NCBI GenBank assembly: GCA_017479985.1
Contig: JAFVBL010000009.1
Coordinates: 1 to 55,968, forward strand
Reading direction: 5' to 3'
DNA length: 55,968 bases
Origin: Alphaproteobacteria bacterium
GTDB lineage: Bacteria > Pseudomonadota > Alphaproteobacteria > RF32 > CAG-239
Positions 16,355 to 25,936 of this stretch are shown here, piece by piece. The notes under the pieces were generated by a model, which made no database searches, was not told the origin of the DNA, and worked only from the letters and a program-made list of their open reading frames with translations. The translations under genes were made by a program, and so were the position numbers. The number at the start of each line of letters is the position of its first letter. Position 1 is the first letter of the stretch.

Positions 16355-16378
16355 AATTATGCAAAAAAGATGCGCGGC

Positions 16379-17215
16379 TTATTTTTCCGCTGTTTTGTTT
16401 TCGATTTTTTTGCCTTGCAAATCGTACTTTTCGATTTGTGCGCTGTCGTTCATTTCTTTGATGATTTCGACAACAGCTTGTTGACCTAAGGTCGCTTTAA
16501 TCTGCTCTTTCAGGTTTTCAAGCGGCAACGGTTCGGTTGTACGCGTATCTTCCACCAAAATAATGTGATAGCCGAACTCGGTTTTAACCGGCTCTTTGGA
16601 ATATGCGCCTTTTTCCAGTTTAAAAGCGGCTTCCGAAAATTCCGGCACCATTGCATTTGCGGTAAAATAGCCTAAATCCGGCTGGTCTTTGGAATATTGA
16701 CGCGCCAAATCCTCAAATGCTTCGCCGTTGTCGAGTTTGCTGATGATTTCTTTTGCCAAATCTTCCGTATCTACCAGAATATGTTTGGCTTTAACTTCTT
16801 TTTCACCTTCAAATTTAGAAACATATTCGTCATAAACTTTCTGAATGTCGGCATCGGTAACTTTTTCATTGACTTTTTGCTCAAGATATACCTGACGAGC
16901 AACTTCGTCCTGCAATTCGGCAAGTTGCTTTTGATATTCCGGTGTTGCCTGAATATTTGCAGCCGTTGCCGCCTGCAGAGCAAGTTTGCTGTTGACCATT
17001 ACATCAATGGCGTGATTATAAAATTCTTCAAACGGAACCTGCATTTTTATTTGCGGATTTTGGTTATAAGCCTCTTCAATATCGGCGACGGTAATCTGTT
17101 CACCGTTCACAATGGCGGCAATGCCGTTGTTTTTTTCGGCAGAGACTTTATAAGTTAAGGCACCGGCGGCCAATACAACCAATACGGCAGTTGTGGCAAT
17201 AATATATTTTTTCAT
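16379..17215 (-). CDS. Parvulin-type peptidyl-prolyl isomerase (PrsA/SurA-like foldase)
   Basis: The 278-residue protein begins with a signal anchor (about residues 4-24) and has a SurA_N-like helical part with the INGE/VNGEQITVADIEEAY motif. The parvulin domain at about residues 141-235 contains KAKHILVDTEDLAKEI, a DLGYF turn and TEFGYHIILVED. It should assist folding of exported proteins in the periplasm. AGGAGG lies 8 bases before ATG 17215. Its place directly upstream of, and divergent from, secA fits an export role. It is shorter than SurA and has one isomerase domain, like PrsA or NifM-type proteins. Confidence 0.92.
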   Translation of the reverse strand: MKKYIIATTAVLVVLAAGALTYKVSAEKNNGIAAIVNGEQITVADIEEAYNQNPQIKMQVPFEEFYNHAIDVMVNSKLALQAATAANIQATPEYQKQLAELQDEVARQVYLEQKVNEKVTDADIQKVYDEYVSKFEGEKEVKAKHILVDTEDLAKEIISKLDNGEAFEDLARQYSKDQPDLGYFTANAMVPEFSEAAFKLEKGAYSKEPVKTEFGYHIILVEDTRTTEPLPLENLKEQIKATLGQQAVVEIIKEMNDSAQIEKYDLQGKKIENKTAEK

Positions 17216-17303
17216 TAAAATTCCTCCTAAATAAACAATTCGGTTTAACTATATCCGCTTTATTTTAAATTTCAATATAAGTTTATAACTTTTGCGCAGA
17301 GTA

Positions 17304-17336
17304 TTGACTTTAAGATTTATTCAAACTAAGTATAAA
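17304..17336 (+). promoter_or_regulatory. Probable secA promoter
   Basis: TTGACT (17304-17309) is followed 17 bp later by TAAGTATAA, giving overlapping -10 candidates at 17327-17336. The secA ATG is 27 bp further on. Confidence 0.45.
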
Positions 17337-17362
17337 AGCAAAGAATCTTATAAGGAATACAA

Positions 17363-20032
17363 ATGTTAGGACAAATTGCTCGTAAAATTTTTGGCAGCGC
17401 CAATGATCGTTTTGTGAAAAAACAATATAAAATCGTTAATCAAATCAATGCATTAGAACCGGATTTTATTAAATTATCCGATGAAGAACTTAAAGCGAAA
17501 ACCACGGAATTCCGTAAACGCCTTGAAAAGGGCGAATCGCTTGATGATATTTTACCGGAGGCTTTTGCCACAGTGCGTGAAACCGCCAAACGCGTAATGG
17601 GGCAGCGTCATTATGATGTACAACTTATCGGCGGTATTGTGTTGCATAAAGGTATGATTGCCGAGATGAAAACCGGCGAAGGAAAGACTTTGGTTGCAAC
17701 TTTGGCCGCGTATTTGAATGCGCTTGAAGGCAAGGGTGTGCACGTTGTGACCGTAAACGATTATTTGGCAAAGCGCGATGCTGAGTGGATGGGACAGATT
17801 TATCGCTTTTTGGGGTTGACTGTTGATTATATTGTACACGCCAAAAACGATTTGGAACGCAAAGCCGCGTATAATGCCGATATTGTTTACGGAACCAATA
17901 ACGAACTCGGTTTCGATTATTTGCGTGATAATATGAAGTTTAATCTTGCGGAATTGGTGCAGCGTGATTTTAATTTTGCGATTGTCGATGAAGTTGATTC
18001 GATATTGATTGACGAAGCGCGTACGCCGCTGATTATTTCCGGTCAGGCGGAAGATTCGTCCGATACGTATATCAAAATGGCAAAATTGGCGCCGGAGCTT
18101 AAAGAATCCGACTATGAAAAAGATGAAAAACGCAAAACCGTAACTTTGACCGAATCCGGTATGGAACACGTTGAGCAAATGTTGCGCGAGGCCGGTTTGA
18201 TTAAAGACGGTGCGCTGTATGATATAGGTAATGTCAATCTGGTGCAGCACGTCAACAACGCTTTGCGTGCGCATACAATGTTTCAACGCGATGTGGATTA
18301 CATTGTTAAAGACGGCAAGGTCGTGATTGTCGACGAATTCACCGGTCGTATTATGGAAGGACGCCGCTACAGCGACGGTTTGCATCAGGCATTGGAAGCC
18401 AAAGAAGGTGTTGCCATTCAGTCAGAAAATCAAACACTTGCTTCAATTACCTTCCAAAATTATTTCCGTTTGTATCCGAAACTTGCAGGTATGACCGGTA
18501 CGGCGATGACCGAAGAAAACGAGTTCAGTGATATTTACGGCTTGATTTGTGTCGAGATTCCGACAAATAAGCCGGTGCAACGTCAAGATTTACAAGACGA
18601 GATTTATCGTACGGCGGCGGAAAAATATAAGGCAATCATCAATACGATTGTCGATAGTCATAAGCGCGGTCAACCGGTTTTGGTCGGTACGACTTCGGTC
18701 GAAAAATCCGAAATCGTGGCTGATATGCTGCATAAAGCGGCACCGGATATTAAGTTTGAAGTCTTGAATGCGCGACATCACGAGCGTGAAGCGGCGATTG
18801 TGGCACAAGCAGGCGTTTCCGGCGCGGTCACCATTGCGACCAATATGGCCGGCCGCGGTACCGATATTCAGCTCGGCGGCAATCCGGATATGATGCTTAA
18901 AGACAGATTGCTGGGCGATGAAACACAGGAGCAGATTGCTCAGCTTAAAAAAGAAATAGAAGCCGAGGTTGCGGCAGATAAGGAAAAAGTGATAAAAGCC
19001 GGCGGTTTATATATTGTCGGTACCGAGCGTCACGAAAGCCGGCGAATTGATAATCAGCTGCGCGGGCGTTCCGGTCGTCAGGGTGACCCGGGAACATCTA
19101 AATTCTTCCTTTCAATGGAAGATGACTTGATGCGTATTTTCGGCTCGGAAAAAATTTCAAATGTACTGCAGCGTTTAGGTTTGCCGGAAGGAGAGGCACT
19201 CGTCCATCCATGGATTAGCAAGGCTCTTGAAAAAGCTCAGAAAAAGGTTGAGGAGCGCAACTTTGATATTCGTAAGGATTTGCTGAAATACGACAATGTG
19301 ATGAATGACCAGCGCAAAATTATTTATGCCGAACGCCGCGAATTGATGGAACAAACAGATGTTTCCGAAACCATTAAGGATATGCGTGACGAGTATCTGG
19401 GCGCAATTATTAAAGCACACGTTCCGTACGGTACGTCTTCGGCAGAATGGAATCTTGAGGGGTTAAAGCAGGATATCCAGTCTACGACGAGCTTTTCTAT
19501 GCCGTTTGCAACTTGGTGCAACAATCCGGATATCGACAGTGAGAAGTTCAGTGATATGATTTTGGCTGAAGTTGATGCCCGTTTGGCAGAACGTGAGCAG
19601 ATGTTGCCGCCGGAAACCGTTAAAATGGTGCAAAAGAGTATTCTGCTTCAGGTGCTTGATCAATTGTGGAAAGACCATATTGCCGCGCTTGATTTGATGC
19701 GTCATACGATTGTGCTGCGTGCATACGGACAAAAAGATCCGCTGAACGAATACAAAAAAGAGGCGTTCAGAATGTTTTCGGATTTGCTTGATGTGTTAAA
19801 AGAACGTGTTACAATAGTTATCTGTCATACGGTGATTCAAATCGGTTCCGAACAGCAAATGGCAAAGGCAATGCAGCGCGAGCAGAATCGTAAAATGTCC
19901 GCCGTGCACGACGGAGCGGTCACCAACGACGAAGAAGCAAATACCGCAATGTTTGCCAATATCGGCCGTAATGATTCTTGTCCGTGCGGCAGCGGCAAAA
20001 AGTTTAAGCACTGCCACGGGCGAATTGTATAA
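17363..20032 (+). CDS. secA: Preprotein translocase ATPase SecA
   Basis: SecA pushes unfolded preproteins through SecYEG using ATP. The 889-residue protein has the Walker A motif MKTGEGKT (102-109), the DEAD-like motif [14 protein letters not shown] near residue 211, helicase motifs [12 protein letters not shown] near 495 and [10 protein letters not shown] near 570. A C-terminal zinc site, CxC-x8-CH (C873, C875, C884, H885), contacts SecB or ribosomes. Length is typical. The ATG at 17363 is preceded by AAGGA. It is followed 15 bp later by an unknown membrane protein on the same strand. Confidence 0.98.
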   Translation: MLGQIARKIFGSANDRFVKKQYKIVNQINALEPDFIKLSDEELKAKTTEFRKRLEKGESLDDILPEAFATVRETAKRVMGQRHYDVQLIGGIVLHKGMIAEMKTGEGKTLVATLAAYLNALEGKGVHVVTVNDYLAKRDAEWMGQIYRFLGLTVDYIVHAKNDLERKAAYNADIVYGTNNELGFDYLRDNMKFNLAELVQRDFNFAIVDEVDSILIDEARTPLIISGQAEDSSDTYIKMAKLAPELKESDYEKDEKRKTVTLTESGMEHVEQMLREAGLIKDGALYDIGNVNLVQHVNNALRAHTMFQRDVDYIVKDGKVVIVDEFTGRIMEGRRYSDGLHQALEAKEGVAIQSENQTLASITFQNYFRLYPKLAGMTGTAMTEENEFSDIYGLICVEIPTNKPVQRQDLQDEIYRTAAEKYKAIINTIVDSHKRGQPVLVGTTSVEKSEIVADMLHKAAPDIKFEVLNARHHEREAAIVAQAGVSGAVTIATNMAGRGTDIQLGGNPDMMLKDRLLGDETQEQIAQLKKEIEAEVAADKEKVIKAGGLYIVGTERHESRRIDNQLRGRSGRQGDPGTSKFFLSMEDDLMRIFGSEKISNVLQRLGLPEGEALVHPWISKALEKAQKKVEERNFDIRKDLLKYDNVMNDQRKIIYAERRELMEQTDVSETIKDMRDEYLGAIIKAHVPYGTSSAEWNLEGLKQDIQSTTSFSMPFATWCNNPDIDSEKFSDMILAEVDARLAEREQMLPPETVKMVQKSILLQVLDQLWKDHIAALDLMRHTIVLRAYGQKDPLNEYKKEAFRMFSDLLDVLKERVTIVICHTVIQIGSEQQMAKAMQREQNRKMSAVHDGAVTNDEEANTAMFANIGRNDSCPCGSGKKFKHCHGRIV

Positions 20033-20047
20033 CAGGGAGTAACGATA

Positions 20048-20821
20048 ATGATGATAAACAGACCGGAAGAACCGAAATCGACGCTTGAGCAGATTTTTGA
20101 TTTCTATGAGAAAAATGCTAAAAAACTGAATCGCCTTTTTAAGTGGACCGGCATAATCCTTGTAACATTGCTTGTCAGTCATTTGTGTATTCTTGGTTAT
20201 AATCGTTATGTTTACAACAGTCAACTCAAACGCACGGCAAACCAAATTGCCCAACTGGTGGATAATGTGCGTACAACATACGCCGTACATACCGAAACTA
20301 AAACGGATATTATGAAACTGATGGCGCAGTCAAACACAATGCCTGATTTTTTGGTTAAAGACGGTAAGTTATACAATGTTTACGGCGGTACGATTGCCGT
20401 TTCATCTTCGTTGCCTGTGGAAGACCGCGCGGCGCGTCAGATGCTTCCAACCTTTAAAATTGCCTATCAGGGCTTAAAAAAAGAGGTGTGCGTCGCTTTG
20501 GCAAAATTGAATTGGGGCGATGAAAAAAGCGGATTGATAGCCACGGCCGTCGGATATATTGACGGTACGGGTATAGATACGGCTCTGCGCGATGTTGAGG
20601 AAGAAAGAGAAAAATCCGAAGTTGAAATCAAAACCAAAAGCGGTGAAATCAAAAAAATAAACAGACCTGCGCGAATTTTACCGACTGTCGGTAAACCCGG
20701 TGATCAATTTAATCCGTCCCCGTTCGGCGATATGCTTGCCCAATCCGGTTGCTCTTGCGGCTCACAACGTGCGTGTTCGTTTGCGTTAAGGTATTATACG
20801 TATGTTCGTAAACGCAAATAA
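20048..20821 (+). CDS. Membrane-anchored pilin-like protein of unknown function
   Basis: The 257-residue product has one membrane span at about residues 35-56, then a helical segment (QLKRTANQIAQLVDNVRTTY). That segment resembles the region after the hydrophobic helix of PilS-type type IV pilins, including the one at 35396. There is no prepilin peptidase site. The outer part ends in a cysteine-containing stretch (SGCSCGS). GGGAG lies 8 bases before ATG 20048. Its position 15 bp behind secA suggests cotranscription, but a role in export is only inference. Confidence 0.6.
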   Translation: MMINRPEEPKSTLEQIFDFYEKNAKKLNRLFKWTGIILVTLLVSHLCILGYNRYVYNSQLKRTANQIAQLVDNVRTTYAVHTETKTDIMKLMAQSNTMPDFLVKDGKLYNVYGGTIAVSSSLPVEDRAARQMLPTFKIAYQGLKKEVCVALAKLNWGDEKSGLIATAVGYIDGTGIDTALRDVEEEREKSEVEIKTKSGEIKKINRPARILPTVGKPGDQFNPSPFGDMLAQSGCSCGSQRACSFALRYYTYVRKRK

Positions 20822-20867
20822 GATTTAAAATCCGTCTAGCTGGTAACTACTTGAGATTTTACTCCTC

Positions 20868-21140
20868 GTGTACCTTCTTTTTGTACACATCGTCGTAAAA
20901 TCTCTGCGTATTTACGCACGCTATCCGGATTTTAAGAGAGGCTGTGTGGTGGCTATGCTCTTTTATGTGTACCTTCTTTTTGTACACGTCGTCGTAAAAT
21001 CTCTGCGTATTTACGCACGCTATCCGGATTTTAAGAGAGGCTGTGTGGTGGCTATGCTCTTTTATGTGTACCTTCTTTTTGTACACATCGTCGTAAAATC
21101 TCTGCGTATTTACGCACGCTATCCGGATTTTAAGAGAGAT
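20868..21140. repeat. Tandem 99-bp repeat, nearly three copies
   Basis: Units start at 20868, 20967 and 21066 with nearly identical sequence; the third is incomplete and ends near 21140. Each unit carries GTGTAC-9 nt-GTACAC, TGCGTA-TT-TACGCA and AAAATC...GATTTT inverted repeats, so each can fold into several hairpins. The 99-bp period keeps both strands open in one frame, giving 33-residue repeats without start signals, so I call it non-coding. It lies between secA's downstream gene and the rpmH promoter. Confidence 0.9.
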
Positions 21141-21208
21141 TATATCAAGAACTTTGGTTCGATTTTTGTTTCTATTTTACAAACAGCGAAAAAAACAGAA
21201 TTTTTTTG

Positions 21209-21237
21209 TTGACTTATCGCAAATATGTCGTTATAAG
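21209..21237 (+). promoter_or_regulatory. rpmH operon promoter
   Basis: TTGACT (21209-21214) and TATAAG (21232-21237) are 17 bp apart, with a leader of about 70 nt before rpmH. Confidence 0.75.
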
Positions 21238-21312
21238 AGTAACGAAAAATTAACCGAGAATCTGCCTGAAGTGCAGGTTTTAAATAACTAATAACTAACC
21301 GGAGAATTAAAA

Positions 21313-21447
21313 ATGAAAAGAACATATCAACCAAGTAAAATCGTGCGTGCGCGCCGTCACGGCTTCAGAGCGCGTATGGCTACCGCTAACGGTCGCAAGG
21401 TTTTGTCCGCCCGCAGAGCGAGAGGTCGTAAAAGAATTTCTGCTTAA
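21313..21447 (+). CDS. rpmH: Ribosomal protein L34
   Basis: This 44-residue, highly basic protein of the large ribosomal subunit begins MKRTYQPSK and contains HGFRARMAT and [15 protein letters not shown], the textbook L34 sequence. GGAG lies about 8 bases before the ATG. It is the first gene of the conserved rpmH-rnpA-yidD-yidC-ysxC cluster. Confidence 0.98.
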   Translation: MKRTYQPSKIVRARRHGFRARMATANGRKVLSARRARGRKRISA

Positions 21448-21456
21448 TGGATTGCC

Positions 21457-21879
21457 ATGAGCAACTTTCCGATTATAAAAAAAAGAAAAGATTTTTTGAG
21501 AGCCGCTAAAGCCGAAACCGTTATTTTTCATAACGTTCTGTTGCAAGCGGCTCGTATCTTATCTGACGCCGGCTCCAAACCGGCGCGAATCGGTTTTACG
21601 GCAACAAAACGGCTAGGCAAAGCGCATATTCGCAACCGTACCAAACGTCGGTTGCGTGCTGTTGTACGTGAAATTTATGATAAATACGCATTACCCGATA
21701 CCGATTATGTGTTAGTCGGAAGATATGACACATTTTGTTGTCCGTTTGAGAATCTGCGCACCGATGTTATCCGTGCCTTCAAAAAAATAAATAAGGCTTT
21801 TTTGGCACCGGCGGAGACTATATCGACTGTGAACGAAAGCAAATCATCTGATGAAAAAATTGCCGATTGCACTGATTAA
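21457..21879 (+). CDS. rnpA: Ribonuclease P protein component
   Basis: RnpA is the basic protein partner of the RNase P ribozyme that trims tRNA 5' leaders. The 140-residue product has the family pattern KKRKDFLRA at the start and the RNR motif in [14 protein letters not shown] near residue 50, preceded by [12 protein letters not shown]-terminal tail of about 25 residues extends past the domain and overlaps the start of yidD by 29 bp. The start ATG 21457 lies 9 bp after rpmH and has only a weak ribosome site, so coupling is likely. Confidence 0.95.
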   Translation: MSNFPIIKKRKDFLRAAKAETVIFHNVLLQAARILSDAGSKPARIGFTATKRLGKAHIRNRTKRRLRAVVREIYDKYALPDTDYVLVGRYDTFCCPFENLRTDVIRAFKKINKAFLAPAETISTVNESKSSDEKIADCTD

Positions 21880-22087
21880 GTTTTATCAAATATTTATTTC
21901 ACCTTTGTGTCCGGGGGTATGTCGTTATCAGCCGACCTGCTCGCAATATATGATTGAGGCGATTAAGATACACGGCGTATTCAAGGGAATTTGGCTCGGG
22001 TTTAAGCGTATTTGCCGTTGTCATCCGTGGGGAGGGTCCGGATATGACCCTGTGCCACAGAAAGAAACACGGCAAAAATCAATATAA
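21851..22087 (+). CDS. yidD: Membrane protein insertion efficiency factor YidD
   Basis: This 78-residue protein contains the family core [22 protein letters not shown] in pieces at residues 9-30, then SQYMIEAI and [15 protein letters not shown]. It is a peripheral inner-membrane protein that helps YidC-dependent insertion. It overlaps the 3' end of rnpA and is followed 66 bp later by yidC, the usual order. Confidence 0.96.
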   Translation: MKKLPIALIKFYQIFISPLCPGVCRYQPTCSQYMIEAIKIHGVFKGIWLGFKRICRCHPWGGSGYDPVPQKETRQKSI

Positions 22088-22153
22088 TTGCTTGATTTTT
22101 TGGTTAATATCATTTAGAAAATAAAAAATTACATCAGAGGGAGTCTTAATTTT

Positions 22154-23830
22154 ATGCAAGAAGATTTTAAAGGTTTGTATGCGGCAATTGTGCTGTCGGC
22201 ATTTGTTGTTTTGGGGGTAAACTATTTTTTCCCGAAAGCGGAAAAGCAAGAGCCGGTTGCCGAAGAAGTTGTGATTACGCCGAATACCGACGATGTCTCA
22301 AGTGTTGCCGCAGATGTTGCCGAGCCGGAAATACCTGAAGTACCTTCGGTCGATACCGTTATTGCGCAAGATGAGCGTTTGCCGCTGAAAAATGATGTAT
22401 TAACGGGATCCGTACGTATAAAAGGTGCGCGGTTTGATAATCTGGCACTGTCCAAATATCGTGAGACCATTGAGGCGAACAGCGCCAATGTTTCTTTGTT
22501 TGCACCGGCAAAAACAACCGAAGCTTATTTTGCCGAGTACGGTTGGCTTTCTGCAGACAGCTCCCTTAATTTGCCGAATGCCGAAACCGTGTGGCGTGTT
22601 GCCGGTAACAATGAGTTGACGCCGAGTACGCCGGTGACGCTTGTTTGGGATAACGGTCAGGGGTTGAAATTCACCAACAAACTCACGCTTGATGAAAATT
22701 ATTTGTTTGGTATAGAGCAAACGGTAGAAAACAATACGGGGAGAGCCGTTACTTTGTTGCCGTACGGCTTATTTTCGAAATCCATTGATGAAAATTCAAA
22801 AAAACGCAGTGTGGTGCACGAAGGTTTTGTCGGTGTTTTAAATGGTAAACTCAAAGAAATTCGTTATGATAAAATGAAAGAACAACCGCAGGAATTTGAA
22901 ACGCACGGCGGTTGGGTATCTTTTGCCGATAAATATTGGTTCGGATCGTTTGTGTTTGCCGATGATACGGATATAAAAGTCAGCTTACGCAAAGTCAAGG
23001 ACGGTGTTTTTCAGCTTGACTACAAAGGAGCACCGCAGCAAGTTCAGACAGGAGAAACACTGAAGGTCAATACAAAACTCTATGCCGGAGCCAAAGAAAT
23101 CAAGCTTTTGGATAAATATGCCGACAGTATTAAAAAATTTGATCTTAATATTGACTTCGGTTGGTATTATTTCCTGACCAAACCGTTCTTTTATATTCTT
23201 GACTTTTTGTACGGTTTAATCGGCAATATGGGGTGGGCAATTTTGTTGTTTGCGGCAATTTTGCGTTTATCGATGTTTCCGCTTGCGCATAAATCGTACG
23301 ACAATATGTCGAAAATGAAGAAAATTCAGCCGAAACTGGTTGCTTTGCAAGAAATTTACAAAGAAGATAAAATGGCATTACAACGTGCGACTATGGAGCT
23401 TTACAAAAAAGAAAAAGTCAATCCGGCGGCGGGCTGTTTGCCGATGTTTATACAAATTCCGATTTTCTTTTCGCTTTATAAAGTTCTGAATATTGCCATT
23501 GAGATTCGGCACGCACCGTTTATCGGTTGGGTAAAAGATCTTTCGGCGCCGGATCCGCTGACTATTTCGGCTTGGGCGCATATTTATGTTCCGTCGGCGA
23601 TTGATATCGGGGTTTGGCCGCTGATTTACGGGTTGACGATGTTTATTCAAAATCAGCTTAATCCGAAACCGGCAAATAAAGATCAGGCGCGTATGTTTGC
23701 GTTGATGCCGATTTTATTCACGATTATGTTTGCGCATTTTGCCGTCGGTTTGGTTATTTATTGGATTTTGAACAATATTCTGTCACTCATACAGCAGAAA
23801 ATCATAATGTATAAAAACGGAGTCAAATAA
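22154..23830 (+). CDS. yidC: Membrane protein insertase YidC
   Basis: YidC (Oxa1 family) inserts and folds inner-membrane proteins with or without SecYEG. The 558-residue protein has an N-terminal span (about residues 8-25), a large periplasmic beta domain (about 70-330) and the conserved C-terminal five-helix core with WAILLFAAILRLSMFPL, the cytoplasmic hairpin KMKKIQPKL and AAGCLPMFIQIPIFFSLYK. The conserved Arg of the hydrophilic groove is in ILRLSM. GAGGGAG lies 10 bases before ATG 22154. Its stop overlaps the ysxC start (TAATG). Confidence 0.97.
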   Translation: MQEDFKGLYAAIVLSAFVVLGVNYFFPKAEKQEPVAEEVVITPNTDDVSSVAADVAEPEIPEVPSVDTVIAQDERLPLKNDVLTGSVRIKGARFDNLALSKYRETIEANSANVSLFAPAKTTEAYFAEYGWLSADSSLNLPNAETVWRVAGNNELTPSTPVTLVWDNGQGLKFTNKLTLDENYLFGIEQTVENNTGRAVTLLPYGLFSKSIDENSKKRSVVHEGFVGVLNGKLKEIRYDKMKEQPQEFETHGGWVSFADKYWFGSFVFADDTDIKVSLRKVKDGVFQLDYKGAPQQVQTGETLKVNTKLYAGAKEIKLLDKYADSIKKFDLNIDFGWYYFLTKPFFYILDFLYGLIGNMGWAILLFAAILRLSMFPLAHKSYDNMSKMKKIQPKLVALQEIYKEDKMALQRATMELYKKEKVNPAAGCLPMFIQIPIFFSLYKVLNIAIEIRHAPFIGWVKDLSAPDPLTISAWAHIYVPSAIDIGVWPLIYGLTMFIQNQLNPKPANKDQARMFALMPILFTIMFAHFAVGLVIYWILNNILSLIQQKIIMYKNGVK

Positions 23831-24468
23831 TGGCGGAAAAATTTACCGCAGAAGAACTTAAGAGAGCCGAGGCACAGTTTGCACGTCCGATAACGTTTAT
23901 GCTCAGTGTGGCGCGGTTGGAGCAGCTTCCTGAGGCACAATATGATGAAGTTGCGTTTGCGGGACGTTCGAATGTTGGTAAATCCAGCCTGATTAACGCT
24001 TTATTTAATCAAAAAAAGTTGGCAAAAGCGTCATCGACGCCGGGGCGAACACAGCAACTCAATTTTTTTAATTTTGATGATAAGTTGTATTTGGTGGATT
24101 TGCCGGGGTACGGTTATGCCGAAGCACCGGAAAAATTGGTTAAACAGTGGCAAATGATGCTGAAAACATATTTGCGCGGACGTCCGAATTTACGTCGTGT
24201 TTTTGTGTTGATTGATTCGCGGCGCGGAATCAAAAAGGAAGACCTTGAAATTATGAAAATGCTCGACGAATCGGCTGTTTCGTACCAGATTGTTCTGACC
24301 AAAGCGGATAAAATCTCTGCCGCAGAGCTTAATAAGATACAAGCGCAAACGTCTTTGGAACTCGAGAAACATGCGGCGGCATTACCTGATATGATTGCAA
24401 CCAGTGCAGAAAAGAAAATCGGTCTGGATAAGGTTAAGGCGGAAATCTGCTCTATTATTTGTTCTTAA
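23830..24468 (+). CDS. ysxC: Ribosome biogenesis GTPase YsxC/YihA (EngB)
   Basis: This 212-residue TRAFAC GTPase acts in large-subunit assembly. Motifs are G1 GRSNVGKSS near residue 46, G2 within STPGRTQQLNFF, G3 DLPGYGYA near residue 92, G4 TKAD near residue 157 and G5 TSA near residue 194. It starts one base inside the yidC stop, so translation is coupled. Confidence 0.97.
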   Translation: MAEKFTAEELKRAEAQFARPITFMLSVARLEQLPEAQYDEVAFAGRSNVGKSSLINALFNQKKLAKASSTPGRTQQLNFFNFDDKLYLVDLPGYGYAEAPEKLVKQWQMMLKTYLRGRPNLRRVFVLIDSRRGIKKEDLEIMKMLDESAVSYQIVLTKADKISAAELNKIQAQTSLELEKHAAALPDMIATSAEKKIGLDKVKAEICSIICS

Positions 24469-24484
24469 TTTAAGGATAAAAGTT

Positions 24485-24988
24485 ATGAGGTACTTATTTT
24501 TTGTGTTTACCTTTTGTCTGTTGAACATTCAGATTTCGGAAGCAAAAGGTAACTATGCACAACCGGCAGATGCCGAAATTGTGATGAAGTTAATCAATTC
24601 GGGTAATTTTCTTAAATCTAAACATATTGAACAACTGAAAAAATTAGCGCAAAACGCCGGTTATGACATCCGTAAAAATTCGTCGAGCAGATTTTATGAA
24701 AAAGCAGAAATATATAATAATTTTGTGTGGCGAGAAGATATGGAAGATATTGCTCCGACAGCGTATCTTATTGCTCAAAAGTATAAATTTATTGTTCCGG
24801 CAACAAATATTTCAGACCAAGAAATTCTTATGCAAAAATTATATACGCAATTAGAACTTTTAAGCAAACAATCCGTTTCATCAGATGATGAAAATCTCTA
24901 TCCGCGCGAAGTATTGATTGAAATATGGAATCGTTGGGAATTAAAGAAAATAGCAAACAAAAAAGAATTTTCTGATGAACTGATATAA
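24485..24988 (+). CDS. Secreted hypothetical protein, possibly cut short by a stop
   Basis: This 167-residue product has a clear signal peptide (about residues 1-20, ending ISEAKG) and a helical, charged mature part. No family is recognised. AAGGAT lies about 8 bases before ATG 24485. It follows ysxC by 16 bp. The frame stops at TAA 24986-24988 and continues in the same frame from ATG 24992, so the two pieces may be one 273-codon gene interrupted by a nonsense mutation. Confidence 0.6.
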   Translation: MRYLFFVFTFCLLNIQISEAKGNYAQPADAEIVMKLINSGNFLKSKHIEQLKKLAQNAGYDIRKNSSSRFYEKAEIYNNFVWREDMEDIAPTAYLIAQKYKFIVPATNISDQEILMQKLYTQLELLSKQSVSSDDENLYPREVLIEIWNRWELKKIANKKEFSDELI

Positions 24989-24991
24989 ACA

Positions 24992-25306
24992 ATGGAACTG
25001 ATTAATGTTGCTTTAGCTTATGACTGCACTTTAGGAGAAAAGCTTTTGCGCGTATCAAAAAATGTTCATACTTCCCGTAAGGCGGAATCTCCTTTTATAA
25101 CTGCCGAAAATCTTGTCAGAAACAATATGATTAAAGGTAAACCCGAAGAATTTATAAGGCAGATTAGCACCTTGTCGGATACCTTGAAGTCTGCAGATAA
25201 TATGAATTCATTTACAGAAAAAGCTCAAGAGATTATTCTAACGCCTTTAAAACCGCTTCTATACCTTATTTACGGAATCGTTTATACTGGCGAAGAACTG
25301 TTTTGA
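24992..25306 (+). CDS. Hypothetical protein, likely the second half of the gene at 24485
   Basis: The 104-residue frame begins one codon after the upstream stop and in the same reading frame. There is no ribosome site before ATG 24992 and no signal peptide. The content is helical, ending in a hydrophobic stretch (LKPLLYLIYGIVYTG). Either it is translated by coupling as a separate small protein, or it is the remainder of a gene broken by the TAA. A terminator follows. Confidence 0.45.
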   Translation: MELINVALAYDCTLGEKLLRVSKNVHTSRKAESPFITAENLVRNNMIKGKPEEFIRQISTLSDTLKSADNMNSFTEKAQEIILTPLKPLLYLIYGIVYTGEELF

Positions 25307-25315
25307 TTATTTTTT

Positions 25316-25358
25316 ATAAAAAAACACCGCTTCATTTTTTGAAACGGTGTTTTTCTGT
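25316..25358. terminator. Bidirectional terminator between converging genes
   Basis: AAAAACACCG and CGGTGTTTTT pair around a loop, with A and T tracts on both sides. It serves the unknown gene on the left and ssb on the right. Confidence 0.85.
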
Positions 25359-25373
25359 AAAGATTATTCCGGT

Positions 25374-25850
25374 TTAAAACGGAATATCGTCATCTAAATC
25401 GGACGGTGTTGTTGCCGCACTGTTATCCCACCCTGCATTGTTGCTTGGTGTTGCAAATACATCGCCGGCATCTGCCATCGGCATCGAATCGCCGCTGCCG
25501 CGTCCGTCAAGCATAATCATTGTGCCGCCGAAACGTTGCAACACAACTTCCGTGGTATATCTGTCCTGACCGTTGTTGTCTTTCCAAGTACGTGTTTGCA
25601 GCTGACCTTCAAGATATACTTTTGAACCTTTGCGCAAATATCTCTCAGCCGTGTCAGCCAATTGTTTGTTAAAAATCACCACACGGTGCCATTCGGTTCT
25701 TTCTTTACGCTCGCCCGTTGTTTTATCGTTCCACGAATCGGAAGTTGCCACACGCAGATTAACAACTTTATCTCCCGAAGTCATTGTGCTGACCGTCGGG
25801 TCCGCGCCCAAATTTCCGACTAAAATTACTTTATTTATGCTCATAGCCAT
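25374..25850 (-). CDS. ssb: Single-stranded DNA-binding protein
   Basis: This 158-residue SSB has an N-terminal OB fold ([14 protein letters not shown] near residue 5, [16 protein letters not shown] near 50, [11 protein letters not shown] near 80), a Gly/Asn/Ser linker and the acidic tip DLDDDIPF that recruits partner proteins. It coats single-stranded DNA in replication and repair. AAGGA lies 8 bases before ATG 25850. Confidence 0.97.
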   Translation of the reverse strand: MAMSINKVILVGNLGADPTVSTMTSGDKVVNLRVATSDSWNDKTTGERKERTEWHRVVIFNKQLADTAERYLRKGSKVYLEGQLQTRTWKDNNGQDRYTTEVVLQRFGGTMIMLDGRGSGDSMPMADAGDVFATPSNNAGWDNSAATTPSDLDDDIPF

Positions 25851-25936
25851 TGTTTTTTTCCTTATAATATCAAACTTTATTTAAAATACGCCTTTTTTGC
25901 AAAACCGCAAGACTAAAAACTGTCTCTCCACATTTT

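Noticed and set aside
17552..18385. Minus-strand protein of 277 codons opposite secA
   Set aside because: secA is certain; the opposite frame has no start signals.
20859..21212. Repeat-encoded proteins of 33-residue units on both strands
   Set aside because: The 99-bp unit is a multiple of three, so any open frame repeats. Neither strand has a ribosome site, and the units have strong inverted repeats.
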